56,873 nt of DNA from Halioglobus sp. (GTDB lineage Bacteria; Pseudomonadota; Gammaproteobacteria; Pseudomonadales; Halieaceae). The notes beneath the pieces were generated by a model. The model was not told where the DNA came from and did not search any database. It worked only from the letters and a program-made list of their open reading frames with translations. Positions 25,320-34,996 of this stretch are shown here, piece by piece. The number at the start of each line of letters is the position of its first letter. Positions within the stretch are counted from its first letter, which is position 1. A program made the position numbers and the translations under genes. The DNA lies in contig JAGRIK010000310.1 in assembly GCA_020443325.1 (NCBI GenBank), positions 1-56,873 on the forward strand, in the 5' to 3' direction.

Positions 25320-25972
25320 CACAGCGAATGGTGTACCAGACGGAGGAAACCCGTCAGAAAATTCTCGTCGCCGCAGAGGCCATGTTCATCGAGAAGGGAT
25401 TCTTCGAAACCCAGATGAAGGATGTGGCGACAGCCGTGGGCATAAGCCGCAACAGCCTGTACCGCTATTTTCACGACAAGGGTGACCTCGGTTATGCAGT
25501 GCTGGGCATGGTATATGCCAGAAGTGCGCCGGGCCTGGACCAGACGCTCACGGATATTCGTGCGAACACCGAACTGAGCGGCCGGGAGCAATTACACCTG
25601 TTCCTGAAAAAGTGGCTTACGAATAAGCACCTGCAGGCAGACCTCAAGTTTATGGCGGAGTTCGACAACTATTTTTCCGGTGACCGAATTCCTCCCGATT
25701 TCCGCTCCCGTGCCGGTGGCCCGCAACCATTATCCGCGTTATCCAGAATCGCTGACCTGGTGGTCGCCGGTGTGCAGGACGGCTCAATCCGCGAGGATAT
25801 CAAGCCAAAGGAATTGCTCCCGATGGTGGTGTATTCGCTAAAGACCCTGCAGCAACTGGTTCTTCTACGCGGCTCAGCGCTGGTGGATCTCTCTGAGAAA
25901 GACACGAAACGCCTGTTGCCCAACTTGCTCACGGTCCTGATGGACGGCTTGAAGCCGGTATTACCGGAATAG
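25316..25972 (+). CDS. TetR-family regulator of the GH3/TonB receptor unit
   Basis: 218 residues. HTH: KILVAAEAMFIEKGFFETQM and VATAVGISRNSLYRYFHDKG. The rest is a helical effector domain of usual size. Neither the ATG at 25316 nor the one at 25328 has a ribosome-binding site; the 25316 start lies within a dyad, so 25328 is possible. The stop is 16 bp before the GH3 gene, so the regulator is probably cotranscribed with glucosidase and receptor genes and may sense a sugar or aglycone. Confidence 0.92.
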   Translation: MSQRMVYQTEETRQKILVAAEAMFIEKGFFETQMKDVATAVGISRNSLYRYFHDKGDLGYAVLGMVYARSAPGLDQTLTDIRANTELSGREQLHLFLKKWLTNKHLQADLKFMAEFDNYFSGDRIPPDFRSRAGGPQPLSALSRIADLVVAGVQDGSIREDIKPKELLPMVVYSLKTLQQLVLLRGSALVDLSEKDTKRLLPNLLTVLMDGLKPVLPE

Positions 25973-25988
25973 AGAGGTATCCAAACCG

Positions 25989-28469
25989 ATGAATTCGCCC
26001 ATACCCGAACCAAATTTCAGGCCATTGCTAAAGAGTGCCACCGAGCTGGTGCAACAACTCAGCAACGCGGAGAAAGCGAAGCTGTGTTCCGGCAGAACGT
26101 TCTGGGAATTGCACGGCGTCGAGCGGCTGCAGCTACCGTCACTGTGGGTGACGGATGGCCCTCACGGCCTGCGTAAACAGCAGGGTGATTCAGATCATAT
26201 CGGCCTGAATAACAGCGTGCCGGCCATCTGCTTTCCGCCGGCGGTGGGCCTGGCCAGTACCTGGAACCGGGATCTGCTCCATGAGATTGGGGTAGCCCTG
26301 GGAGAAGCCTGTGTATCGGAGAAGGTTAGCGTACTGCTTGGCCCCGGGGTCAATATTAAACGCAGCCCACTGTGCGGGCGCAATTTCGAATACTTTTCCG
26401 AGGATCCCCATCTCTCGGGAGAGTTGGGTGCCGCCTGGGTACTGGGTGTGCAAAGCCAGGGTGTCGGCACCAGCCTGAAACACTACGCGGCAAATAACCA
26501 GGAAGGCCATCGCATGGTGGTCGATGCCATTATCGATGAGCGCACACTGCGTGAAATCTACCTGCCGGGTTTTGAGATCATCGTCAAGAGAGCGCAACCC
26601 TGGACCGTAATGTGTTCCTACAATTTGCTCAACGGTACCTACCTGGCCGAAAACCCTCTGCTGCTCACCCGTATCCTGAAAGAAGAGTGGGGTCACACCG
26701 GCCTGGTTGTCACCGACTGGGGTGCCTGCAATGACCGGGTAAAGGGCCTTGCCGCCGGATTGGAGCTGGAAATGCCAGGTAATGGCGGCATCCACTCCCC
26801 CGCCGTACTGGCCGCGCTGGGCAGCGGCGAACTCAGCGAGGCGCAGCTGGATGCCGCAGCCACCCGGGTCGTTGAACTGATCCTGAAGTCCAGACCGGCT
26901 TTGGAAAAAGACACCGCTTACGATCGCGCTGCCCATCACCTCCTGGCCCGGCGCGCAGCTGAAGAAGCCTGCGTGCTGCTGAAGAACGACGGGAACCTGC
27001 TGCCCCTCGCGAAGAAAGGGAAACTAGCCGTGATCGGCGCGCTGGCAGCCACGCCCCGCTACCAGGGCAATGGCAGCTCGCAGATCAACCCCACCCGGAT
27101 CGATATTCCGCTGGAAGAAATCCAGCAGCTGCTAGGTAGCGACCACGCGCCCCAGTACGCTCCCGGTTACAGCCTGGCGAACGATGCCATCGACCAGCAG
27201 TTGATCGACGAGGCGCTCACTCTCGTGCGTGACACCGACACCGTAGTGCTCTTTGCCGGTCTGCCCGACAGCTATGAGTCCGAGGGTTTCGACCGGACAC
27301 ATATGAGGTTGCCCACGGCGCAGTTGCACTTGATCGAGGCCGTTGCACAGCTCACCGACCGACTGGTGGTGGTGTTGCAGAATGGCGCACCGGTTGAACT
27401 GCCTTTTATAGACAGGATACCGGCGCTGCTGGAATCCTACCTCGGGGGCCAGGCAGGAGGCTCCGCCGTCGCCCGGATAATATTCGGTGACGCGAACCCA
27501 TCCGGGAAGCTGGCAGAGACCTTCCCACTCAAGCTGGAGGATGCGCCCTGCCACGACTGGTTTCCCGGGGAACCCCGACAGGTGCAGTACCGCGAAGGGC
27601 TATGGGTCGGTTACCGCTATTTCAACACCACGGAAACGCCGGTGGCCTTCCCCTTCGGCCACGGCTTGTCCTACACCACGTTTGAGTACAGCAACTTACG
27701 CGTGGATGGCGAGGCACATAACTGGCTGGTGGACGCTGCACAGTTGGGTGACTGGGACGGAATCCGCGTGGAGTGCGAAATCAAAAATACCGGCGCGGTC
27801 GCCGGGTACGAAGTGGCGCAGCTTTACATCGGCACCCGGACAAGCGCGGTTTACCGGCCCCGGCGAGAGTTGCGGGGCTTCACCAAGATCTGGCTTGAAC
27901 CCGGACAGACCGGAAAAGCGGTTTTCGAACTGGGTTCCCGCGCATTCGCCCACTGGTGTGCCGATGCCCATGCCTGGAAGATCGAGGAAGGTGAATGCTG
28001 TATCGAGGTTGGCGCCTCCTCCGCCGACATCCGAATGGACGGCCCGGTTCGCGTACTCTCTACAGACCAGGTAAGCCCACGCGACCCGGCCCTGGCGCCC
28101 TATTTCGAGCCCGAGAAACGCGCATTTGATGAGCCCGCCTTTACCGCGCTGCTGGGCCATTCGATCCCGGCAGCTTCTCCGGCGACGCCCTATCACCAGA
28201 ACTCCACCATCGGGGAAGTGAGTTCCACGCTGCTAGGCAAGTTGTTGCACTGGGTCATTCTCCGCTCCATGAAGTCGATGGCGCCCGCCGAGGGTGATGA
28301 AAAAATTGAGCGCATGATGGCCGCGATGGTGGCGGAAATGCCCCTGAGAAACCTGGTGGTGTTTTCCGCAGGCAAGTTTTCGCCACAGGGGCTACAGCTG
28401 TGTATCCAACTGATGAACGGCCAGTACGGAACAGCGTTGAAAAACCTGATCAGCGGGAGGAACCGCTGA
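25989..28469 (+). CDS. Glycoside hydrolase family 3 beta-glucosidase-like enzyme
   Basis: 826 residues without a signal peptide, so cytoplasmic. N-terminal TIM-barrel with LWVTDGPHGLR, GRNFEYFSEDP, SLKHYAANNQE and the nucleophile region VVTDWGACN (Asp243). The alpha/beta sandwich follows, with GLPDSYESEGFDR, and then a fibronectin III-like domain (about 570-690). A C-terminal extension of about 130 residues (ending LISGRNR) follows the FnIII part, as in some longer GH3 enzymes. It should release terminal beta-linked glucose or xylose from small glycosides. It lies 16 bp after a TetR gene and 37 bp before a TonB receptor, making a small uptake-and-cleavage unit. Confidence 0.95.
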   Translation: MNSPIPEPNFRPLLKSATELVQQLSNAEKAKLCSGRTFWELHGVERLQLPSLWVTDGPHGLRKQQGDSDHIGLNNSVPAICFPPAVGLASTWNRDLLHEIGVALGEACVSEKVSVLLGPGVNIKRSPLCGRNFEYFSEDPHLSGELGAAWVLGVQSQGVGTSLKHYAANNQEGHRMVVDAIIDERTLREIYLPGFEIIVKRAQPWTVMCSYNLLNGTYLAENPLLLTRILKEEWGHTGLVVTDWGACNDRVKGLAAGLELEMPGNGGIHSPAVLAALGSGELSEAQLDAAATRVVELILKSRPALEKDTAYDRAAHHLLARRAAEEACVLLKNDGNLLPLAKKGKLAVIGALAATPRYQGNGSSQINPTRIDIPLEEIQQLLGSDHAPQYAPGYSLANDAIDQQLIDEALTLVRDTDTVVLFAGLPDSYESEGFDRTHMRLPTAQLHLIEAVAQLTDRLVVVLQNGAPVELPFIDRIPALLESYLGGQAGGSAVARIIFGDANPSGKLAETFPLKLEDAPCHDWFPGEPRQVQYREGLWVGYRYFNTTETPVAFPFGHGLSYTTFEYSNLRVDGEAHNWLVDAAQLGDWDGIRVECEIKNTGAVAGYEVAQLYIGTRTSAVYRPRRELRGFTKIWLEPGQTGKAVFELGSRAFAHWCADAHAWKIEEGECCIEVGASSADIRMDGPVRVLSTDQVSPRDPALAPYFEPEKRAFDEPAFTALLGHSIPAASPATPYHQNSTIGEVSSTLLGKLLHWVILRSMKSMAPAEGDEKIERMMAAMVAEMPLRNLVVFSAGKFSPQGLQLCIQLMNGQYGTALKNLISGRNR

Positions 28470-28506
28470 ACCCACGACGATAATAATCATCCGCGAGGAA
28501 ACGACA

Positions 28507-30750
28507 ATGAAGAGCCCGATCACGCACCGCAGAGTCCTTTTTACCGCTGTCGCAGCGGCAGTATGTACACTCAGTTTCGGTGCCCAGGCCCAACCGCCGG
28601 TGATCGAAGAAGTGATGGTCACCGCACAGAAACGGGCGCAAAACGCCCAGGACATTCCCGTTGCCCTGACGGCGATCGATGCAGACACCATCGCGGAAGC
28701 GGGCATACAGTCCACCCAGGACGTGGTGCGGCTGGCGCCCTCCCTGACAGTTAATGAAGCCAATCACAAGCAGACCAGTTCCTTCAGTATCCGCGGTATC
28801 GGCACCAGTGTGTATGGCATCGGTGTCGAGCAGGGTGTTGCGCTGCTGGTAGACGACGTGGCGGCAGTGCAGCCGGGGCAGGCCCTGGCCAGCCTCGTTG
28901 ATATCGAGCGCATCGAGGTATTGCGCGGACCCCAGAGCACCCTGTTTGGCAAAAACGCCTCGGCGGGAGTGATCAGCGTCACCACGAAAGCTCCGGCAGA
29001 GTCCTTCGAAGGGGCTATCGAGGCGACAGCCACCGACGATGACGAGACCGCCCTCGTAGGCTCGGTTTCGGGGCCGATAAACGACGAATTGCGCTACCGC
29101 CTGACCGGGAAATGGAGTGACCGGGATGGTTACATCAACAACCTCACCCCCGGGGCTGCTGACAAGCACGATGCAAAGATCAGGAATACCCGGGCCAAAC
29201 TGGACTGGGACGCCACCGACACCATCCGGGTGGAGCTGGGGGCCTATTATATGTACGATAAGACGAAATGCTGTTCCTTCACCTGGGACACATTGCCTGC
29301 GGGCAATTCGATTCTGGGTGCGCCCATCGGTTATCCTGCAGACGGCATAAATCCCGGCAGTGACAATTTCGATTTCCGTGGCGACGACGGACCCTACAGC
29401 AAATCCGAAACCACCGGGGGATACGCCAGGTTCAACGTGGAACTGGACGAATTCGAACTGGTTTCGATTACGGCGCTGGATAACTGGAACTATAACGTCG
29501 AAGAAGACGTCGACTTCAGCGACCTGGACGTACTGGGTTACTTTACTGGCGGGCAGGAACATGGCGGCTGGTACTCCACCAGCGATATTCGCACCAACTT
29601 CTTTTCGCAGGAGTTGCGCCTGCTATCGCCCTCCTACGACAAGTACGAATATCTGGTAGGACTTTACTACTCGGATGCCGACACCAAACAGGACTTCTTT
29701 CGTACCCTGAGCTTATCGCGCGCGGATAATTCCACCCGCGCCGAGACAGAAAGCTTCAGCGTATTCGGCCAATTCACCTGGCGTTTCAGTGAGACGACCA
29801 GCGCCAACGCCGGCCTGCGCTGGCTCAACGAACAGATATCTGCTGACAAAATCGAGCACCGGGACCCTGAGCCGGCAAAGCAGTCAAGGACCGAGAGCGA
29901 AAGCCCTGTGGTCGGCAAAGTTTCGCTGCAACATTTCCTTAATCAGCAAGTGATGGCGTATATCAGCTATGCACGAGGGCATAAGGGCCAGGCGTTTGAT
30001 TTGGCTGGATTTAACGCGCCTGGAGCTAACGACCCGGCGGATTCGGAGAGCTCTGACGCTTACGAAACCGGGGTAAAAAGTATGCTGTGGGAGCAACGCC
30101 TGCAGCTTAACGTCACTGCCTTCCATACCACCTACGATAATTTCCAGGTCCAGCGTTCAGAACTTATCGATGGCACGGCCCGCTTCAGACTGGACAATGT
30201 AGGCCAGTTGGAAACCCAGGGGGTTGAACTGGAATCCCTGGCGCTGCTCAGCGAAAATATCGCGCTAACGCTGAATGCCTCCTACGTCGACGCCTCTGTA
30301 AACGACTATACCGGCGCCGCCTGCTACGGCCAGCAAACAGAGGCCCAGGGCTGTGTGGGAAATCTACAGGATATCGACAACGGCAAATTACCGGTTTCAC
30401 CAAAGTGGAAGTATACGGCGATGCTGGACTACAAGATTCCCTTGGAGTCACTGCCCTTCAATGGCTTTGCCAATATCATTTATACCTGGCAGGACGATGT
30501 CATCTTCAACATCAACCAGGACCCCCTCGCGACCCAGGATAGCTATGGCGTGGCCAACCTGCGCATTGGGTTGACCGACAAGGAGGAACGCTATCGCGTG
30601 ACGTTCTTCGTTAACAACCTGTTCGACGAAGCTTACGCGGGCAGCAGATTCAATCTCACCGGCTTGTATCAGCCCGGCCCTGCCATTGGACAAATCCTGC
30701 CGCGCAACGCCCAGCGCTATGCCGGTGTGCAGGCGATCTATAACTTCTGA
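28507..30750 (+). CDS. TonB-dependent outer-membrane receptor
   Basis: 747 residues. Signal peptide to about residue 29 (FTAVAAAVCTLSFGAQAQ), a TonB box-like EEVMVTAQKR, the plug domain (PSLTVNEANHKQTSSFSIRG, GPQSTLFGKNASAGVISV) and a beta-barrel ending YAGVQAIYNF with terminal Phe. It lacks an N-terminal signalling domain. It resembles the IroA/CirA-like receptors common in marine proteobacteria and, from its place after GH3, may import a glycoside or oligosaccharide. Confidence 0.95.
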   Translation: MKSPITHRRVLFTAVAAAVCTLSFGAQAQPPVIEEVMVTAQKRAQNAQDIPVALTAIDADTIAEAGIQSTQDVVRLAPSLTVNEANHKQTSSFSIRGIGTSVYGIGVEQGVALLVDDVAAVQPGQALASLVDIERIEVLRGPQSTLFGKNASAGVISVTTKAPAESFEGAIEATATDDDETALVGSVSGPINDELRYRLTGKWSDRDGYINNLTPGAADKHDAKIRNTRAKLDWDATDTIRVELGAYYMYDKTKCCSFTWDTLPAGNSILGAPIGYPADGINPGSDNFDFRGDDGPYSKSETTGGYARFNVELDEFELVSITALDNWNYNVEEDVDFSDLDVLGYFTGGQEHGGWYSTSDIRTNFFSQELRLLSPSYDKYEYLVGLYYSDADTKQDFFRTLSLSRADNSTRAETESFSVFGQFTWRFSETTSANAGLRWLNEQISADKIEHRDPEPAKQSRTESESPVVGKVSLQHFLNQQVMAYISYARGHKGQAFDLAGFNAPGANDPADSESSDAYETGVKSMLWEQRLQLNVTAFHTTYDNFQVQRSELIDGTARFRLDNVGQLETQGVELESLALLSENIALTLNASYVDASVNDYTGAACYGQQTEAQGCVGNLQDIDNGKLPVSPKWKYTAMLDYKIPLESLPFNGFANIIYTWQDDVIFNINQDPLATQDSYGVANLRIGLTDKEERYRVTFFVNNLFDEAYAGSRFNLTGLYQPGPAIGQILPRNAQRYAGVQAIYNF

Positions 30751-30867
30751 AATCGTTACCGGCCCAGATATTTGCGCAATCGCCTTTACAATTCTTAACG
30801 AATATCTAAGCTACTTCACACCGCCAAGTGCTCTAATAGCATCAGGCATCAATCAAGGAGAACGTCT

Positions 30868-31335
30868 GTGAAAAAAACGATAGCGACAATCACAATGGCA
30901 CTGGTCTGCGGCATGGCGCTGGCACAAACGGAAAGCGAATCCACCGACAGCAGCACCGCGAAAAGTGGCAAGCCACCGCATATGGCACGCATGGAAAGCG
31001 CGCTGGGCTTGTCTGATGAGCAGGTCCAGAAGATGCGTGAAATTCGCGACAACGGCGGCTCGAAGGCCGATATGCGCGCTGTGTTAACGCCCGAGCAACA
31101 GGCCAAGGCGGCTGCTCTGCAAAAAGAACGCAAGGGTGGAGATGATGGCCGACGGGCACAGATGCAGAAATCGCTGGGCCTTAGCGATGAGCAGATGGAA
31201 AAAATGTCCGAGATTCGCAAGGCAGGTGGCTCGCGAGAGGAAATACGCGCTGTGCTGACCCCTGAACAACAGGCCAAGTTCGACACGATGCGCGGCAAGG
31301 CTGGCGGCAAGGGGTCATCCAATCCGGAGAGCTGA
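30868..31335 (+). CDS. Periplasmic Spy/CpxP-like protein with two LTxxQ repeats
   Basis: 155 residues with a GTG start preceded by AAGGAG at good spacing, and a signal peptide (MKKTIATITMALVCGMALA). Two near-identical units of about 40 residues follow, each with LGLSDEQ ... MxEIR ... RAVLTPEQQAK, the LTxxQ signature of the Spy/CpxP/ZraP family. The linker is Lys/Arg-rich and the tail Gly/Lys-rich. Family members are periplasmic chaperones or metal-linked stress proteins. It is the last gene before a convergent gap; it may have its own promoter in the 117-bp space after the receptor. Confidence 0.8.
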   Translation: MKKTIATITMALVCGMALAQTESESTDSSTAKSGKPPHMARMESALGLSDEQVQKMREIRDNGGSKADMRAVLTPEQQAKAAALQKERKGGDDGRRAQMQKSLGLSDEQMEKMSEIRKAGGSREEIRAVLTPEQQAKFDTMRGKAGGKGSSNPES

Positions 31336-31704
31336 GTAAATTAGCTGCTGCTACAATTGTGTGGCGGCAGCCCTATCTTTCGGTGTGGATTACTGTCAGT
31401 GACAGCCTGACGCTTTCCATGGAGAGACTGGCTCACCCGCGAGTCATCCCGCAGTAGCTCTTACAGACCAACGCTGAGACCATTAGACTTCGCGCTCCAT
31501 CATCTCAGTCCATTCTTGCTGTACTAAAACTATTCATGTAACGCACAACCTGATACATCCTACTGCATAATTCAATTGACCAAATGATCACCATGCATAT
31601 TGAACGGCATGTCAGAATGGCTGACAAACGGCACACAAAAAAGCCAGTAGGGCAATATTAGAAACCAACCCAAGTTTGCCACAGTGAACCTTATACATGA
31701 GCAG
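31336..31704. other. Intergenic region between convergent genes
   Basis: No gene supported. A weak stem (GCTGCTG with CGGCAGC near 31344-31371) followed by CTATCTTTC may end transcription of the Spy-like gene. Nothing else seen. Confidence 0.4.
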
Positions 31705-33321
31705 TTAGTTCCTGGTCCAGAGCTGCAAGATCATGTCCGCGCCTTTCTCGGCGATCATTACCGTAGGTGCGTGGATATTGCTGCCGGTGATGGTCGGCAT
31801 AATGGATGAGTCGATAACGCGAAGCCCTGTTAGCCCGTGCACTTCAAGGCTGGCGTTGACCACCGCCATGTCGTCGCTGCCCATTTTGCAGCTGCCGGCA
31901 GTGTGATAAACAGTTTTCACATGCAGCTTGATCCACTCTTTAATCTGCTCATCGCTTTGCACTTCGACGCCAGGACGCTCTTCGCCGCCATTAAAAGCCG
32001 CCATAGCAGGCTGGTTAAGAATGTCACGGCAAAGACGTATGCCCTTAGCCAGAGCGTTCAGCTCTTTCTCTTTTTCAAAGTAATTCGCCTCAATCCTTGG
32101 CGCAGCAAAGGGGTCTTTACTGGCCAGTTTAACGCTGCCACGACTGTCTGGGCGCAAGTGGCAAACATGTAGCACATAGCCACTTTTCATTGAAGTGAAC
32201 AAACCATTACCGTGGGGCTCCATACGCACAGACCCGAACTGTAGCTGCAAATCAGGGATTGGCTCATCCGGGCTGGACTTAATAAAGCCGCCCGCATCGG
32301 TAGGGGTATAAATAAATTTTTTAGCGAACAGCACTTTGTTGAAAAACCTGAGCGTTTCCATAGACAGCGATGTGGTCAGCGAGCCGCCCGCTTTGCTCAA
32401 GTAACGAACAATTACATCGGGATGGTCTTGCAGATTTTCACCGACACCAGGCAAGTCATGCACCAGCCGAATATTGTGCTGCGCTAACTCTGCCGCTGGA
32501 CCAACACCAGACAGCTTTAACACCTGCGGGCTATTGATCACGCCAGCACTGAGGATCACTTCTTTGCCGGCCTTTAGCTGTTCACGCCCACCTTGCTTAC
32601 CAGCCCGACTTATCTCTACGCCAACGGCTTGCTTGCCGCCTTCACCGCCAAACAGCACCTTTGTGACCTGCACATCGGTCAGCACTGTCAGATTGGGGCG
32701 CTCTAATACATCATCTAAAAAAGAATAGGCTGAATTCGCACGATGGCCAGCAGGCGTTTGCGTGACCTGAAAAAAGCCACAGCCTTCTTGGTCGGCGTCA
32801 TTAAAGTCATTCGTTAAAGGAAAGCACGCTTCGCCACAGGCTTGAACAAAAGCTTCGCTGGTGGGAAAGTGAAAATTAGTATCGACCACATCCATCGTGC
32901 CTTCATTGGAGTGGTACTCGTTCGCACCACGCGCCCAGCGCTCAGACTTTTTAAACCACGGCAAAATGTCGTTATAACTCCAGCCGTCATTACCCAGCGC
33001 CGCCCAGTGATCAAAATCCCACGGATGCCCACGCGCATAGATCATCGCATTAACCGAACTACTGCCACCCAAGACCCTGCCGCGCGGCCAGAAAAAGCGG
33101 CGATTGCCAGTACGCGCCTCCGGCTCACAGCGATAGCCCCAGTTAAACCGCTTGCTCTTCATCAACATCAGCATATTTAATGGATTGGTACGGCGCACCA
33201 GATAATTACGATCGCTGCCCCCCGCTTCAATTAGACAAACGTTATGAGCAGGGTTGGCGCTTAAGCGATTGGCCAACACACAACCTGCCGAACCTGCGCC
33301 GATAATGATGAAGTCGTACAT
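31705..33321 (-). CDS. GMC-family FAD oxidoreductase (alcohol/choline dehydrogenase type)
   Basis: 538 residues with the Rossmann FAD site at the very start (IIIGAGSAGCVLANRLS), the GMC signatures GRVLGGSSSVNAMIYARG and GVINSPQVLKLSGVGPA, and the C-terminal catalytic region VYHTAGSCKMG ... PTITGSNIHAPTVMIAEKGA with the active-site His and Asn. Length fits bacterial alcohol or polyethylene-glycol dehydrogenases. It has no signal peptide. It is a single gene with lower GC than genes before it. Substrate unknown, an aliphatic or aromatic alcohol. Confidence 0.94.
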   Translation of the reverse strand: MYDFIIIGAGSAGCVLANRLSANPAHNVCLIEAGGSDRNYLVRRTNPLNMLMLMKSKRFNWGYRCEPEARTGNRRFFWPRGRVLGGSSSVNAMIYARGHPWDFDHWAALGNDGWSYNDILPWFKKSERWARGANEYHSNEGTMDVVDTNFHFPTSEAFVQACGEACFPLTNDFNDADQEGCGFFQVTQTPAGHRANSAYSFLDDVLERPNLTVLTDVQVTKVLFGGEGGKQAVGVEISRAGKQGGREQLKAGKEVILSAGVINSPQVLKLSGVGPAAELAQHNIRLVHDLPGVGENLQDHPDVIVRYLSKAGGSLTTSLSMETLRFFNKVLFAKKFIYTPTDAGGFIKSSPDEPIPDLQLQFGSVRMEPHGNGLFTSMKSGYVLHVCHLRPDSRGSVKLASKDPFAAPRIEANYFEKEKELNALAKGIRLCRDILNQPAMAAFNGGEERPGVEVQSDEQIKEWIKLHVKTVYHTAGSCKMGSDDMAVVNASLEVHGLTGLRVIDSSIMPTITGSNIHAPTVMIAEKGADMILQLWTRN

Positions 33322-33948
33322 TGTGGAATCTCTTGTGGTTTGGGCAAGTATCCTCTAATGGCAGTTCCTGCTAAGACATGGAGTTTAGAATACCAATAGT
33401 CCAAGCATTGATACGAGAGATTTGAAATACGAAAATTGACTGATTAGCGACTATTGCCGCTGTAGCGCGCCCTTAATACCCTATCAGGCTGTCAATTTTC
33501 CCAGGTTCGAACACCCTAATCGTTTCAAGCTGGAATGTTTGGCTGAAACCGAAGATTTGGGAGGCATTTCAACCTATATCAGCAGCAATGCCGGGGAATC
33601 CCAGCCGCCGGCAACCCAACCCCGTCGAAGCGGGTAAAGTCCAGGTCATCGATTGTCAGGGCCCGCTCGCCAGGCAAGCTGTTGTCTCGGGCATCTTCGT
33701 AAACACGATGTATGCCCGGGCTGTGGACGATGGTCGACGGCGCCAGCACTAACAGCACCAACAGGGAGAGAATCGCACCGGCGCGACAACACTTCAAAAT
33801 TCAATGGCCTACCACCAAACTACCTCTTTTGAAGGTAATACAACCTCCTTTCACCCGCAGAGGGCCAGCATTCTCAACCGATAATCACCTAATCCCAATA
33901 GGCCGTTAATATGTTCTATCCATCGCCAAATGCTTGATCAAGGCTTTG
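33322..33948. other. Mostly non-coding gap
   Basis: AT-rich region between two minus-strand genes. Its only candidate gene is the low-confidence frame at 33579-33797. No terminator or repeat was clear. Confidence 0.4.
33579..33797 (-). CDS. Possible small secreted protein (weak)
   Basis: A 72-residue frame with a hydrophobic signal-like start (AGAILSLLVLLVLAPSTIVH) and a hydrophilic rest ending GIPRHCC. It has only a TTG start and no ribosome-binding site, so it may be a decayed remnant of a longer exported protein. I do not recognise the family. Confidence 0.25.
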   Translation of the reverse strand: MKCCRAGAILSLLVLLVLAPSTIVHSPGIHRVYEDARDNSLPGERALTIDDLDFTRFDGVGLPAAGIPRHCC

Positions 33949-34863
33949 TCAGGCACTTCCCTCGCCGGTCAAGTGCCTCAGTAGTTTTTCCTGTGTCATC
34001 AGAAAGTCTATAAAAGCCCGTACTTTGGGCGGCAGATGGATTCGACCGGGATATTGCAAATAGAGTCTGTCCGCCCTTAGTTCCCACTCGGTCAGAATCG
34101 ATACCAGTTCTCCCGAAGCGATATGAGCGCTCACCAGAGATTTCGGGAGCATTGCTATTCCCAGCCCCGAGAGCGTACTGGCTAAAACCGACGCTACGTC
34201 ATTGGCAGAATATTTAGCTGTAATGGAAATTCGCTTTTCCACACCGCTGCGTCGCAGTTGCCATTCGTGGCTATCATGCCAGGAAGAAAAAGCCAGAGTA
34301 TCGTGCGTCGATAGTTGTTCTGGTTGTAGCGGCATACCTCGTTCCTCAAGATACGACGCGCTTGCACAAATGATTCTTGGGGCCGTCGCGATATGACGCG
34401 AAATGGAAGTGGAACTTGTGGCAGGGTTGGCGCTCAGTGCCAGATCGATGTTTTGCGCCAGCAGATCAACGGCGCTGTCGGTGAGCAATAATTCAACTTT
34501 CAATTCCTCATGATGCTGCAGAAACACCTTAAGCAGCGGTGGCAGAATATCTGTACCTACCGCCATGGGCGCGCTGATGCGCAAGGTGCCGGTGGGTTTG
34601 GATTGCAGCCCTGAAACGACCTCCTCCGCCAGGCGTGCCTGCTCCACAATCTGTCGACAATACTCATAGTAAACCCTGCCTTCTTCCGTTACGCGCATAG
34701 CGCGCGTTGTACGATGTAATAGTCGGGTTTGCAGGCGCTTTTCAAGCTGGGAAACCTTCCTCGACACCGTGGACTTGGGAATTGCCAGTCGATTCGCTGC
34801 AGAAGTGAAGCTGCCCGCATCGACCACCTCCACGAAAATTGCTATCTGATTGAAATCAAACAT
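33949..34863 (-). CDS. LysR-family transcriptional regulator
   Basis: 304 residues from the ATG at 34863 (MFDFNQIAIFVEVVDAGSFT). HTH: SAANRLAIPKSTVSRKVSQL, EKRLQTRLLHRTTRAMRVT. The effector domain is of the CrgA-like group with SGLGIAMLPKSLV. The longer frame to 34911 has no support. It is divergent from the thioesterase-EmrAB-hydroxylase operon, with 133 bp between start codons rich in TATAGAA-like motifs, and probably controls it. Confidence 0.93.
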   Translation of the reverse strand: MFDFNQIAIFVEVVDAGSFTSAANRLAIPKSTVSRKVSQLEKRLQTRLLHRTTRAMRVTEEGRVYYEYCRQIVEQARLAEEVVSGLQSKPTGTLRISAPMAVGTDILPPLLKVFLQHHEELKVELLLTDSAVDLLAQNIDLALSANPATSSTSISRHIATAPRIICASASYLEERGMPLQPEQLSTHDTLAFSSWHDSHEWQLRRSGVEKRISITAKYSANDVASVLASTLSGLGIAMLPKSLVSAHIASGELVSILTEWELRADRLYLQYPGRIHLPPKVRAFIDFLMTQEKLLRHLTGEGSA

Positions 34864-34996
34864 AATTTTAATACCCCTATGAGTGTTTTCATGGTGCGCG
34901 CATTGTTCCATATATAGAACAGTATAAAGAATATCCCGATATAGTTTATAGAATAGAGGCCTTATACACTGTCATTTTTCGCAGCGGTAATGGCAA

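Noticed and set aside
28450-29562. 370-residue open frame opposite the TonB receptor
   Set aside because: It lies fully antisense to a gene with clear receptor motifs and has no domain of its own; GC-rich codon use opens such shadow frames.
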